Assembly (NCBI GenBank): GCA_946480015.1
Contig: CAMLIL010000042.1
Span: 1-47,763 of the forward strand
Length of the DNA: 47,763 nucleotides
Source: an uncultured Oxalobacteraceae bacterium
GTDB lineage: Bacteria; Pseudomonadota; Gammaproteobacteria; Burkholderiales; Burkholderiaceae
Direction: 5' to 3'
The stretch's first letter is position 1; the number at the start of each line of letters is the position of its first letter. A program made the translations under genes and the position numbers. The notes under the pieces were generated by a model. That model did no database searches and was not told where the DNA came from. It saw only the letters and a list, made by a program, of their open reading frames with translations. This document shows, piece after piece, positions 29,887 through 38,993 of this stretch.

Positions 29887-30425
29887 GTGTAGCAATCCGC
29901 GCGGCCCGGGAAGACGATCTCCCGGTGTTCTTCGCCTACCTGAACGATCATTTGTCCGATAACGGCAGCGGCGCAACCGCGCTGTTCATGCCGATGGCGC
30001 GCGCCGATTCGGTCTTCTCGCGCGAGCGCCAGGACAGCTTTCGCCAGGCGTTCGCGCGGCAGGTGGGCCAGCCCGGCTGGCGCAAGCTGTGGCTGGCCTG
30101 GGACGACGACGGCGAGATCGCCGGTCACATCGACTTGCGTGCGCGTCCCGAATCGCTCGCCGCGCACCGGGCGCTGCTGGGCATGGGCGTGCACCGCGCG
30201 CGCCGCCAGCGGGGGCTGGGCAGGCAGCTGATCGATGCCGTCTGCGCCTGGGCGCTGGAAGCGACCACGCTGGAATGGATCGACCTCGACCTCATCAGCA
30301 GCAACACACCGGCACGCCTGCTGTATGAACGCAGCGGGTTTGTGCGGACGGGCGAAATTGCCGACCTGTTCCGCATCGACGGCGCGTCGGTCGGCCACAT
30401 CATGATGAGCCGCCGCCTGCGCTGA
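29871..30425 (+). CDS. GNAT-family N-acetyltransferase
   Basis: 184 residues if the GTG at 29871 is used; a TTG at 29883, overlapping the esterase stop as TTGA and preceded by GGGGCGG, is an equally good start. GNAT core: IRAAREDDLPVFFAYL, acetyl-CoA loop MGVHRARRQRGLGRQLIDAV (R/QxxGxG/A type), and NTPARLLYERSGFVRTGEI typical of the RimI/RimJ-like C-terminus. Substrate unknown. Overlaps the end of the esterase and converges on the next gene with no spacer. Confidence 0.88.
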   Translation: MGRPLSVAIRAAREDDLPVFFAYLNDHLSDNGSGATALFMPMARADSVFSRERQDSFRQAFARQVGQPGWRKLWLAWDDDGEIAGHIDLRARPESLAAHRALLGMGVHRARRQRGLGRQLIDAVCAWALEATTLEWIDLDLISSNTPARLLYERSGFVRTGEIADLFRIDGASVGHIMMSRRLR

Positions 30426-30821
30426 CTACTGCTTGCGTTGCAGGGCCACGGCGTAGGGATGCAGCGTGGCCGTCATCACGCCCGCCTTCACGGCCGGGTC
30501 CTCGTCCATGAAGGTCTTGGCCGCCGTCATATTCTCCGCCTCGAACACCACGATGCCGAAGGTTTTGTCGAGGTCTTCGGTGGTGCGGCCCGCCAGGATG
30601 ACCTGACCGCTTTCCGTGGCGCGCTTGAGGCGCGCAAAGTGCTCGGACGTGGCGGCGCGCTGCTTGTCGGTCCAGTTGGCCTGCTGGTGCAGGGAAGGCG
30701 TCAGCCGCAGCACGTAAATGAACTGCTGCTTTGCCGGTGCGGGAGCATCGGCGGCCAGCGCCGTGCCGGATAACATCGACGCCAGCAGGATGGCCAGCAG
30801 GGGCCGCATTGCTCGGTACAT
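30426..30821 (-). CDS. Exported YCII-related domain protein
   Basis: 131 residues. GAGGCG before ATG 30821; longer in-frame versions reach 31001 but overlap the antitoxin leader. Signal peptide MYRAMRPLLAILLASMLSGTALA, then a YCII-like ferredoxin-fold domain (FIYVLRLTPSL, HFARLKRATESGQVILAGRTTED, TFGIVVFEAENMTAAKTFMDEDPAVKAGVM). YCII domains often carry a His-Asp pair; here DEDPAVKAG matches the usual DPF/DPA turn. An exported YCII protein is less common than cytosolic ones. Its stop codon abuts the GNAT stop directly. Confidence 0.8.
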   Translation of the reverse strand: MYRAMRPLLAILLASMLSGTALAADAPAPAKQQFIYVLRLTPSLHQQANWTDKQRAATSEHFARLKRATESGQVILAGRTTEDLDKTFGIVVFEAENMTAAKTFMDEDPAVKAGVMTATLHPYAVALQRKQ

Positions 30822-31000
30822 GGTGCGCCTCGTCGGGAGGTTGCGAGAGCGACCATGGTGCCATTGCGGGACTCCGTCAGACAAGCGATTTCTATCGTCT
30901 TCTTCGTCTCGGCGGCGCCTTGGCTGAGGCCTGATGTTCGCTGGCAGAGTGCGAGCCACTGTACTAGACTGGATTGTGGTCAGCTGCAAAGGAGGATGCA

Positions 31001-31240
31001 ATGAAGGAGGTCACAGTGCAGGAGTTCGGATGTCTCGCCGCCGAGCTGATCCATGCCGTCGCCGAAGGGGAGTACGTGACGATCTTCAACGACGGAGTAC
31101 CGATTGCACAACTCGTTCCGGTGCTGCGGCCACAGGTCGTTCGGAAATTTGGCGCATTAAACGGAAAAGTCTCCATGGCAGACGATTTCGATGCGCAATT
31201 GCCGGACGACATACAAGCAGCGTTTGACGGCAAATCATGA
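31001..31240 (+). CDS. Phd/YefM-family type II antitoxin
   Basis: 79 residues. Excellent Shine-Dalgarno (AGGAGG) seven bases before ATG 31001. The N-terminus MKEVTVQEFGCLAAELIHAV...YVTIFNDGVPIAQLVPV is the Phd fold that binds operator DNA, and the acidic C-terminus (DDFDAQLPDDIQAAF) is the toxin-binding tail. Its TGA overlaps by four bases the ATG of a PIN-domain toxin frame, the standard antitoxin-toxin arrangement. Confidence 0.88.
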   Translation: MKEVTVQEFGCLAAELIHAVAEGEYVTIFNDGVPIAQLVPVLRPQVVRKFGALNGKVSMADDFDAQLPDDIQAAFDGKS

Positions 31241-31410
31241 AGGTATTGCTGGATACTCATCTATTTATTTGGTGCGTCAGCGATGAACAAAGACTGTCGG
31301 CGCGTGCGAAGGCATATATTTCCGGTGCCACAAAGGTGTTCGTCAGTACCGTTTCAATATGGGAGGCAAGCATAAAGATTGGATCCGGAAAGCAACAAGC
31401 GAAACGATGA
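31237..31410 (+). pseudogene. Truncated PIN-domain (VapC-like) toxin
   Basis: 57 codons before a TGA at 31408. The preserved N-terminus has the first catalytic acids of the PIN RNase fold, Asp6 in LLDTHLFIW and a Glu in SIWEASIKI, but normal toxins are about 125-130 residues. The two or three acidic residues of the second half are missing, and no other frame downstream continues the homology (31411-31505 looks unrelated). It is probably a deletion-inactivated toxin with its antitoxin kept. Confidence 0.8.
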
Positions 31411-31505
31411 CGTTGTTGACTGGGGATTGGATCATGTCGATTTGTTCGCCTTTGGTTGTACTGGTGTAGGCGGCTTGAATTGCGTATCCCGCACCGCCAT
31501 CGTCA

Positions 31506-34337
31506 CTACAGGAACTTGTAATTGGCCAGTAAAGTAAACGAACGACCGCGCGGATCGGCTACCCGTGGCTCCCATGAACTGCCCGCGCCGCTTGAGCTGT
31601 CATAGGTGATGGCAAACGGCGGATCGCGGTCGAACAGATTCTTGATCCCGGCCGTCAGCGTCAGATTCTTGACACCGGTGTAGCTGACGCTGGCATGCAC
31701 GATCGAATACGCATCCACGGTCGGGTCCAGGTTGGCCGGGGTGACCTTGCCGCTGGCCACACCGGGCAGCACCTGATCCTTGTAGCCGTCGCGGTACACG
31801 TTCTGCAGCAGAGCGCTCCAGTTGCCCCTCTTGTACGTCAGGTACGCCGTGTGCTTCCACCGCAAGCCCAAATCGCCGGTGTAGACGAACAGGCCGACCT
31901 CACTCGGGCCGAACGCGCCATTGGGCAAGGGGCTCGAGCGCTTCTTGAGCAGGTAGGAACCATCGATGCCGGCCGTCCAGCCGCCGTCCCACAGCTTGCC
32001 GTTGGTGCGCGCGCCCACCTCCACGCCGCGCGTCTGGCGCTCGCCCGTGTTGACCCAGCGCTGGTCGATCGACACCAGCGTGCCGGCGCTGTCGCGCAGG
32101 AAGTTACTGGTGAACAGGCTGTAGTTGTTCACCAGCGTGCTCAAGGTGAGCGAATCGATGGTGTCTTCCTTGCGCACTTCCCACACGTCGATATTGGCGG
32201 AAAAGCGCGCGAACGGCTCGAACACCATGCCGATGCTGGCCTGCCTGGAGGTCTCCGGCCCCAGGTTCGGCTTGCCGCCGGTGAGCACGGTCGGATTGAT
32301 CACCTCGCACCCGGCCATGGTACTGTCGACTTTCAGCGTCGGGCATTTGGCCGGGTCGACCAGGTCGCGGCCCGAGTAGGGCGATTCGGCCACGCCATTG
32401 AACAGCTGGTTGAACGAGGGCGCGCGAAAGCCGGTGTTGTACGACGCGCGGAACAGCAGCTTGTCGGAAGGCTGATAGCGCAGCGTCACCTTGGGGTTGA
32501 AGGTATTGCCGAAGCCGGTGTAGTGGTCCTGCCGGCCGGCCACGGTCAGATCGAGCGATGTGGCGATCGGCACCAGCAGCTCGGCGTACAGCGCGCGCAC
32601 CGTGCGGCTGACCGGAGCGAGTGCGTTGAAGTCGTCGAATGCCGCGCCGAGGATCTGCGGCCGGGCTGAGGCCTCGCGCGCGTCGCCGTTGAAGCGGTAC
32701 TGTTCGCGCCGCAGATCGGTCCCGACGGCCAGCATCACCGGCCCGGCCGGCAGTCCGAACACCTCGCCCGACAGCGCCGCATCGAACTGGGTCAGCACGG
32801 TCTTGCCGCCGTAGAGCGTCACGCCCTTGGCCGAAATGCCCGCCAGCGCATCGAGCGCGGCCTGGCTCTGGGCCTGCCCCGGCGGCAGAAAGGGATTGAC
32901 GATGCCGCTGCCCAGCACCTGGTTCAGCGCCGCCGTGTACACATAGCCGGTGCCCAGCTTCGACTGCGATTCGCTGTAGGCCTGCGACAGGCCGACACGG
33001 TAATCCCATTTGGCGTTGAGCGGCCCGTCGGCGCCGAACAGCAGGCGCGCGGCCTCGGTGCGGGTGGTGATTTCGCGGTCGCCGCATTCCAGGCAGCGCC
33101 AGCGATAGGCGATCGGCAGGCCGCGATTGGCTTCAATGCTGGGGAAGAGCGCCGCCAGCGCGTTGAACACGCTGTCGTAGGCCGCGCCGGTACTGGGATA
33201 AAAACCGGCTGCGGTCAGATTGGTGGCCGAAGGCTGGATCTGGATCGCCGAAAAGCGTTTGGCCACGTCGACCTGGGAGCCGACCGCCTCGGCAAAGAAC
33301 TGGTGCGCGCCCTGCGCGAAGGTGGCGCGCGCCACGAAGTTGGAACTCTTGACCGGCTGCTGCAGCACCGCGGCGCGTCCCGTATCCCACGCGCAGCCGT
33401 AAGCGGCGCCGGGCGAATCCCACAGCTGCGCGTCGTACGCGGCCATGCCGTTCACCGAGGAGCAGCCGGCGCCGCCGGGCAGGTTGATCGGGTTGATCCC
33501 GTTGAACGCCAGCGTGCCGCCCGGCAGGGTGGGGCCGGTGCCGGTGCGCGACAGCGCGCTCGGCCCGACCGTGGTGGCGAAGACATTGGCGAACGGCGTG
33601 CCGCGCGTGTCGACCGACACCCCGCGGTCCGGCTGGAAGGTATTGACGAAATCGCGCTGGTCGCCGCGCAGCGCCTTGTTCTCGCTGTGCGCGCCGGTGA
33701 TCAGGATATTGAAGCCGTCGCGCTCCAGATTGCCGAAGCCGCCGAGCAGGGAAGCGCGCGCGATATTGCCGCCGCCCGCTTCGGTCACGTCGGTGAAGCC
33801 CTGGGCTTCCAGTCCCTGGTAGTCCTTGCGCAGGATGAAGTTGATCACGCCGCCGATGGCATCGGTACCGTAGATGGCCGAGGCGCCGTCCTTGAGCACA
33901 TCGACCCGCTCGACCGCCGCGAACGGGATCGAATTGAGGTCCACCGCCGAACCTTTCATGCCGTGGGTGGCGACGCGCCGCCCGTTGAGCAGGATCAGGG
34001 TGCTGTCGGCACCCTGGCCGCGCAGATTGGCCGACGAAGCGCCGTTGTTGCCGCGCGCCGCGCCGGTGGTCACGTCGGCATTGCTGGCCAGGTTGTCCGA
34101 ACCGTTGCCGTTGATGTTCAGGGTGGCCACCAGCTGTTCGGCGCTGACGATGCCTTGCTCTTCGAGCTGTTTGCGGGTGATGGTTTCCAGTGGCAGCGCG
34201 CCTTCCCTGGCGATGCGCTTGATGCTGGAACCGGTGATTTCGACACGGGCCATGGGCACCGTCCCTGCTTCCTGGGCAAGGGCGGGGGCGGCCACGCCGA
34301 TCAGCGCGATCAGGCGGGCAAGTTTCTTGAGCTTCAA
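31506..34337 (-). CDS. TonB-dependent outer-membrane receptor
   Basis: 943 residues from a TTG start at 34337, chosen because AAGGAG lies at ideal distance and a signal peptide follows (MKLKKLARLIALIGVAAPALA); a TTG at 34358 lies before that ribosome binding site. The plug domain is about 30-170 (VEITGSSIKR, LILLNGRRVATHGM, VDVLKDGASAIYGTDAIGGVINFILRKD), then a large beta-barrel ending FTLLANYKFL. Imports a substrate using TonB energy; the identity is unclear. This long subtype (GSSIKR motif, ALPLETITRKQLEEQG) is common in bacteria degrading peptides and sugars. On the same strand 110 bases after the ABC binding protein gene. Confidence 0.95.
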   Translation of the reverse strand: MKLKKLARLIALIGVAAPALAQEAGTVPMARVEITGSSIKRIAREGALPLETITRKQLEEQGIVSAEQLVATLNINGNGSDNLASNADVTTGAARGNNGASSANLRGQGADSTLILLNGRRVATHGMKGSAVDLNSIPFAAVERVDVLKDGASAIYGTDAIGGVINFILRKDYQGLEAQGFTDVTEAGGGNIARASLLGGFGNLERDGFNILITGAHSENKALRGDQRDFVNTFQPDRGVSVDTRGTPFANVFATTVGPSALSRTGTGPTLPGGTLAFNGINPINLPGGAGCSSVNGMAAYDAQLWDSPGAAYGCAWDTGRAAVLQQPVKSSNFVARATFAQGAHQFFAEAVGSQVDVAKRFSAIQIQPSATNLTAAGFYPSTGAAYDSVFNALAALFPSIEANRGLPIAYRWRCLECGDREITTRTEAARLLFGADGPLNAKWDYRVGLSQAYSESQSKLGTGYVYTAALNQVLGSGIVNPFLPPGQAQSQAALDALAGISAKGVTLYGGKTVLTQFDAALSGEVFGLPAGPVMLAVGTDLRREQYRFNGDAREASARPQILGAAFDDFNALAPVSRTVRALYAELLVPIATSLDLTVAGRQDHYTGFGNTFNPKVTLRYQPSDKLLFRASYNTGFRAPSFNQLFNGVAESPYSGRDLVDPAKCPTLKVDSTMAGCEVINPTVLTGGKPNLGPETSRQASIGMVFEPFARFSANIDVWEVRKEDTIDSLTLSTLVNNYSLFTSNFLRDSAGTLVSIDQRWVNTGERQTRGVEVGARTNGKLWDGGWTAGIDGSYLLKKRSSPLPNGAFGPSEVGLFVYTGDLGLRWKHTAYLTYKRGNWSALLQNVYRDGYKDQVLPGVASGKVTPANLDPTVDAYSIVHASVSYTGVKNLTLTAGIKNLFDRDPPFAITYDSSSGAGSSWEPRVADPRGRSFTLLANYKFL

Positions 34338-34447
34338 GACGGTTCTCCTTGTGGGCAAACAGTCTTAACAGTACGATACTTTTATCAAAAAGTTAGCATC
34401 GCACGGTTGAGCTCATGCGTTTCATTGGCAATTGCGCCACAGTTCGC

Positions 34448-36196
34448 CTAGTGCGCGCGGCCTTGGGCAGCCTGCTGGGCCGGCACGTCGATGTCGAGAT
34501 AGCGCCAGGTGGTCAGCTCGACCGGGTGGCGCACGTAGTGCTTGAGCCAGGGGTGCTGCAGGTCGGCCGAGATCGCATGGGTCAGCGGCACCCACGGGTT
34601 GTAGGCATGCAGCAGCTGGTTCATCTCGAAGTACAGCTTTTGCCGCGCGGGGGAATCGGGCAGGGCGCGCGCCTGTTCGTAGCGCTCGTTGTAGGCGGGC
34701 AGGTTGAAGCGGGCGTAATTGGCGCGGCCACTGTTGGGGCCGTACAGCAGCTGATAGAAATTGTCGCCATCGGGGTAGTCCGCCACCCAATTGTTTTCGA
34801 ACATTTGCACCTTGCCCAGCCGGGACGCCTTGATGATTTCGGTTTTCTTGTCGCTCTTGAACACCACGCGCAGGCCGACCGCGTTCAGGTTCTTGCGCCA
34901 GAACTCGTCGCGCAGGCGCCCGCCGATGGTCGCTTCGCTGTGCATGGTCAGGGTCAGCGGCTGGCCGTCGGGCGCGCGGCGCAATCCATCCGCGTCGCGC
35001 TTGCTGTAGCCGTAGCGATCCAGCAGCGCATTGGCCAGCGCCTTGTCGTACTGCACCGGGCTGCGGTAGGCCGGATCGTAGCCCAGCACATTGGGCGGCA
35101 GCGGCGATTCGGCATGCAGGGCAAAGCCTTTCTTGAGCAGCGCCACATCCTCGGCGCCGTCGTAGGACAGGGCGATGGCGCGGCGCAGCGCCACCTTGTC
35201 CTTGCTGTAGCCGCCCAGCACCGGGTCTTCCATATTCATCCACATATAGTAGGTTTGCAGCACCGGAAAGCGGGTCAGCGTAATGCCGCGCGCGGCCAGT
35301 TCGGGTTTCAGCTTGCCGTTGGCGATCACCATCTCGGTCAGCGATTCCGGCACTTGCTCCAGATAATCATATTCGGCGCCCAGGAAACCCAGCATGCGGC
35401 CCTGGAATTCCTCGGCAATGCGCACTTCGACCCGGTCGACCAGCGGCAGCAATTTGCCCTCGAACGGCGCCTTGCCGCTCGCGCTGCGGTACGGCAGCGC
35501 ATTCTCGCGGTTGGCCGCCAGCACCAGGTTGTCGCTGCGTTTCCATGTCTCGACCCTGAACGGGCCGGTCCCGACCGGATGGTTGCCGGCCTGGCCCGGA
35601 TACGCCTCCATCACCTCGCGCGCCACCACGGCGCTGGCCGGCGCGGCCAGGTAGAGCAGAAAATTGGGGTCCGGCGCGCTCAAGCGGATGCGCAGGGTAT
35701 AGCGGTCCGGCGCCTGCAAGCCCTCGACCGCGCTGTCGTAACTGAAAGCCTTTTTCAAGGCCCCATCCCCGGCAATCTTGCCTTCGAACAGAAACAGCCA
35801 TGGCGAATGCAAGGCCGGATCGTACAGGCGCTTCAGGCTGTACACGTAGTCGGCCGCCGTCACTTCCCGGTGCACGCCCTTGAAGGCGGGGTCGGGCGTG
35901 AAGTAAATACCCGGGCGGATCTTGAACGTGTAACTCACGCCCTTGGCGTCGATCTCCGGCATGGCCAGCGTGGTGTTGGCGCGCAGCTGGAGCGGGCGCG
36001 CCAGGTAATCGTAGCGCAGCAGCGGATCGAACAGGTTTTCCAGCAGGCTCAGGGTAGCCAGGTCGGACGCCACCGCCGGGTCCAGGCCGGTTTCGCTGGT
36101 TGTCAGGAAAGTATGCAGCACCTTGGGCGGCGCGGCCAGGACGGCGCACGGCAGGGCCAGCAGCACGATAGCGAGATAAGCGCGAAGTCGTTTCAT
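34448..36196 (-). CDS. ABC transporter substrate-binding protein, family 5 (peptide type)
   Basis: 582 residues. Signal peptide MKRLRAYLAIVLLALPCAVLA, no lipobox. SBP_bac_5 features: DPAVASDLATLSLLENLFDPLLRYD, YTFKIRPGIYFTPDPAFKG, VTAADYVYSLKRLYDP, HPVGTGPFRVETW and a C-terminal WVADYPDGDNFYQLLYGPN. Members bind oligopeptides, murein peptides, nickel or oligosaccharides in the periplasm. No permease or ATPase genes are adjacent, so it must share a transporter elsewhere. Upstream of the TonB receptor, possibly cotranscribed with it. Weak ribosome binding site. Confidence 0.92.
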   Translation of the reverse strand: MKRLRAYLAIVLLALPCAVLAAPPKVLHTFLTTSETGLDPAVASDLATLSLLENLFDPLLRYDYLARPLQLRANTTLAMPEIDAKGVSYTFKIRPGIYFTPDPAFKGVHREVTAADYVYSLKRLYDPALHSPWLFLFEGKIAGDGALKKAFSYDSAVEGLQAPDRYTLRIRLSAPDPNFLLYLAAPASAVVAREVMEAYPGQAGNHPVGTGPFRVETWKRSDNLVLAANRENALPYRSASGKAPFEGKLLPLVDRVEVRIAEEFQGRMLGFLGAEYDYLEQVPESLTEMVIANGKLKPELAARGITLTRFPVLQTYYMWMNMEDPVLGGYSKDKVALRRAIALSYDGAEDVALLKKGFALHAESPLPPNVLGYDPAYRSPVQYDKALANALLDRYGYSKRDADGLRRAPDGQPLTLTMHSEATIGGRLRDEFWRKNLNAVGLRVVFKSDKKTEIIKASRLGKVQMFENNWVADYPDGDNFYQLLYGPNSGRANYARFNLPAYNERYEQARALPDSPARQKLYFEMNQLLHAYNPWVPLTHAISADLQHPWLKHYVRHPVELTTWRYLDIDVPAQQAAQGRAH

Positions 36197-36299
36197 GCCG
36201 CCATGATAGGCGAGCTGGCGCGCGGCTGCGCACGCAAGGCAACAAAAACCGGCTGGGCCAGCCTATACTCTGCCTGCGCACACTACGAACAGTTTCGAC

Positions 36300-37538
36300 A
36301 TGGCATTGAATTACATCTGGTCCGGTTTCTTCATCGTCGGCTTCGTCGCCGCGCTGCTGCAATGGATCTTCCTGGGCGACACCGACATCTTCAAAAAAAT
36401 CGTCGACGGCACCTTCGAGTCCGCCAAGGTCGGCGTGATGGACATTGCCCTGCCGCTGGCCGGGGTCATGACCTTATGGCTAGGCATCATGAACATCGGC
36501 GAAAAAGCCGGCGTGGTCGGCTGGCTGGCGAAAGTCATCGCACCCTTCTTTTCGCGTATCTTCCCGGAAGTACCGAAGGACCACCCCGCCACCGGTCACA
36601 TGGTGATGAATTTTTCCGCCAACCTGCTGGGGCTGGATAACGCCGCCACGCCGTTCGGCCTGAAAGCCATGGAAAGCCTGCAAACGCTGAACCCCAACAA
36701 GGAGGAAGCGAGCAATGCCCAGATCATGTTCCTGGTGCTGCACACCTCCGGCCTGACCCTGATTCCCTTGGCCATCATGGCCCAGCGCGCCATCCTCGGC
36801 GCCAGGGACCCGTCGGACATTTTCATTCCCTGCATGATCGCCACCTATGTCGCCACCGTGACCGGAATTATCACCGTCTCGCTCAAGCAGCGCATCAACC
36901 TGCTCAACCGCGTCGTGCTCGGCTGGCTGGGCGGCATGACGGCCGCCATCGCCGCGCTGATTTATTACTTCACCAATTACCTGAGCAAGCCGGAAATCGA
37001 ACTGGTGTCCAAGGTCGCCAGCAACCTGATCCTGTTCACCATCATTATCGTGTTCATCGGCATGGCCATGCGCAAGGGCGTCAACGTCTACGACGCCTTT
37101 ATCGAAGGGGCCAAGGGCGGCATCCAGACCTCGCTGACCATCATTCCCTACCTGGTCGGCATGCTGGTCGCCATCAGCGTGATCCGCAATTCCGGCGTGC
37201 TCGGCTTCGTCGTCAGCGGCCTGAACTGGGTGTTCGTCAGTCTCGGCATGAACACCGACTTCGTGCCCGCGCTGCCGACAGCATTGATGAAGCCCCTGTC
37301 CGGCAGCGGATCGAAAGCCATGATGATCGACGCCATGCGCACCTACGGCGTCGACTCCTTCGTGGGCCGGCTGGCCTGCATCTTCCAGGGTTCGGCCGAC
37401 ACCACCTTCTACATCGTCGCCCTGTATTTCGGTTCGGTCGGCATCCGCAAGACCCGCTACGCCATTTCGGCCGGCTTGATCGCCGACCTGGCCGGCATCG
37501 TCGCGGCCATTCTGGTCGCCTACCTGTTCTTCGGCTGA
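36300..37538 (+). CDS. SpmA/SpmB-like fused membrane protein (nucleoside recognition Gate domains)
   Basis: 412 residues, polytopic inner-membrane protein. The N-terminal half is SpmA-like (MALNYIWSGFFIVGFVAALLQW, GVMDIALPLAGVMTLWLGIMNIGEKAGVV, MNFSANLLGLDNAATPFGLKAM); the second half is SpmB-like (GAKGGIQTSLTIIPYLVGMLVAISVIRNSG, LMKPLSGSGSKAMMIDAMRTYG, IFQGSADTTFYIVALYFGSV). Spore-formers have these as two genes; Gram-negative relatives carry the fusion. Transport substrate unknown. Nine bases before dacB, so probably cotranscribed with a peptidoglycan enzyme. SpmA/B were linked to dacB-dependent spore cortex in Bacillus (family knowledge). Confidence 0.92.
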   Translation: MALNYIWSGFFIVGFVAALLQWIFLGDTDIFKKIVDGTFESAKVGVMDIALPLAGVMTLWLGIMNIGEKAGVVGWLAKVIAPFFSRIFPEVPKDHPATGHMVMNFSANLLGLDNAATPFGLKAMESLQTLNPNKEEASNAQIMFLVLHTSGLTLIPLAIMAQRAILGARDPSDIFIPCMIATYVATVTGIITVSLKQRINLLNRVVLGWLGGMTAAIAALIYYFTNYLSKPEIELVSKVASNLILFTIIIVFIGMAMRKGVNVYDAFIEGAKGGIQTSLTIIPYLVGMLVAISVIRNSGVLGFVVSGLNWVFVSLGMNTDFVPALPTALMKPLSGSGSKAMMIDAMRTYGVDSFVGRLACIFQGSADTTFYIVALYFGSVGIRKTRYAISAGLIADLAGIVAAILVAYLFFG

Positions 37539-37547
37539 GGCAAACCG

Positions 37548-38990
37548 ATGCGCCGCCTCGCTCTCGCCCTGCTGTTTGCACTGCCTGCCGCGCAGGCCGA
37601 ACTGCCCGCCCCGGTCAGCCAGGCGCTGGCCGCCGCCAAGATCCCGCAGGACGCCATCGCCCTGGTGGTCCTGCGCGGGGACGACACCGTCATCGCGCAC
37701 CAGAGCGACAAGGCCATGCAGCCGGCGTCCACGCTCAAGGTGCTCACCACCCTGAGCGCGCTGGAGCAGCTGGGACCGGTCTTCCGCGGCCGTACCGAAC
37801 TGCGCACCACCGCCGAAGTCAGGCAGGGCGTGCTCAAAGGCGATCTGTACCTGCGCGGCGGCGCCGATACCGACTTCACCGGCGAAGCGCTGCAAGGCAT
37901 GCTGCAAGCGCTGCGCACCCAGGGCGTGCAGCGCATCGAAGGGCGGCTGGTGCAGGACCGCCAGCTGTTCAACCCGTCCAAACCCGACCCGCACGCGCCG
38001 CCTTTCGACGAATCGCCCGACGCGTACTACAACGTCATTCCCGACGCGCTCCTGCTCAACAAGAACATGCTCCAGCTCGACCTGCGCTCGAACGCGCAGC
38101 AGCTGCAGCCGACCATGCAGCCGGCGCTCGAGCGCGTGACGGTGGACTCGGCCATGACCCTGATCGACGCCGACTGCGCCAAATGGGAAGCCGGCTGGAA
38201 GCAGCCGCAGGTCGTGCGCGAACCCGGCGGGCGGCTGCGCATCGTGCTGCTGGGGACCTTCCCCAGGAACTGCGTGGCCTCCAACAGCGTCAACGTGATG
38301 GAGCGCCAGGATTATGTCGACCGGGCGTTTCGCGCCATCTGGGCCAATCTGGGCGGCAGCATCGACGGCGACAGCATCGAAGGGCCGACACCGCCCGACG
38401 CAAGGCAGCTGGCCGAACATGTTTCGCGCGCGCTGCCCGAGACGGTACGCGACACCAACAAGCCATCGGACAACGCGCTGGCGCGCACCCTGTTCTTAAG
38501 CCTGGGCAGCCTCGATCCCGACCCCTGGTACGGCAGCCGTCCGCAAGCGCCGACCGTCGAAACCACCGCCATGCGCGCCGAACGGGCCGTGCGCAACTGG
38601 ATGCGCGCCCAAGGCATCGACGACACCGGGCTGGTGCTGGAAAACGGCTCCGGCCTGTCGCGCATCGAAAAGGTCAGCGCGCTGCAGCTGGCGCTGGCGC
38701 TGCGCGCCGGCCTGCGCAGCAACTGGGCACCCGAGTTCATGAGCAGCCTGCCGATCGCCGGCATGGACGGCACCATGCGGCGGCGCCTGAAGGACAGCCC
38801 GGCCGCGCTGCGCGGGCGCTTCAAGACCGGCGGCCTGCGCAATGTGGCCGCCGTGGCCGGCTACGTGCCCGATGCGGCGGGGCGCCAGTGCGTCGTGGTC
38901 GGCATCGTCAACAGTGATCTGGTGGGCGGCGGAAATGGGCGCGTGGTGCTCGACGCCCTGATCGACTGGGTCGCGCGCCTGCCGCAGTAA
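37548..38990 (+). CDS. dacB: D-alanyl-D-alanine carboxypeptidase/endopeptidase (PBP4, peptidase S13)
   Basis: 480 residues with signal peptide MRRLALALLFALPAAQA. Penicillin-binding motifs: Ser61-x-x-Lys64 in PASTLKV, SDN near residue 307 (KPSDNALA), KTG near 426 (FKTGGLRN). The long insert between the first two motifs is typical of PBP4. Acts in the periplasm, cleaving D-Ala from stem peptides and cross-links. Immediately follows the SpmAB-like gene and ends three bases from the convergent ddpX stop. Confidence 0.96.
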   Translation: MRRLALALLFALPAAQAELPAPVSQALAAAKIPQDAIALVVLRGDDTVIAHQSDKAMQPASTLKVLTTLSALEQLGPVFRGRTELRTTAEVRQGVLKGDLYLRGGADTDFTGEALQGMLQALRTQGVQRIEGRLVQDRQLFNPSKPDPHAPPFDESPDAYYNVIPDALLLNKNMLQLDLRSNAQQLQPTMQPALERVTVDSAMTLIDADCAKWEAGWKQPQVVREPGGRLRIVLLGTFPRNCVASNSVNVMERQDYVDRAFRAIWANLGGSIDGDSIEGPTPPDARQLAEHVSRALPETVRDTNKPSDNALARTLFLSLGSLDPDPWYGSRPQAPTVETTAMRAERAVRNWMRAQGIDDTGLVLENGSGLSRIEKVSALQLALALRAGLRSNWAPEFMSSLPIAGMDGTMRRRLKDSPAALRGRFKTGGLRNVAAVAGYVPDAAGRQCVVVGIVNSDLVGGGNGRVVLDALIDWVARLPQ

Positions 38991-38993
38991 AAT

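Noticed and set aside
31411..31505. Downstream continuation of the PIN toxin in another frame
   Set aside because: Short frames exist (e.g. DVVDWGLDHVDLF) but none resembles the PIN C-terminal half.
36480..38420. 646-codon minus-strand frame opposite the SpmAB/dacB genes
   Set aside because: Antisense shadow spanning two real genes; no recognisable domain.
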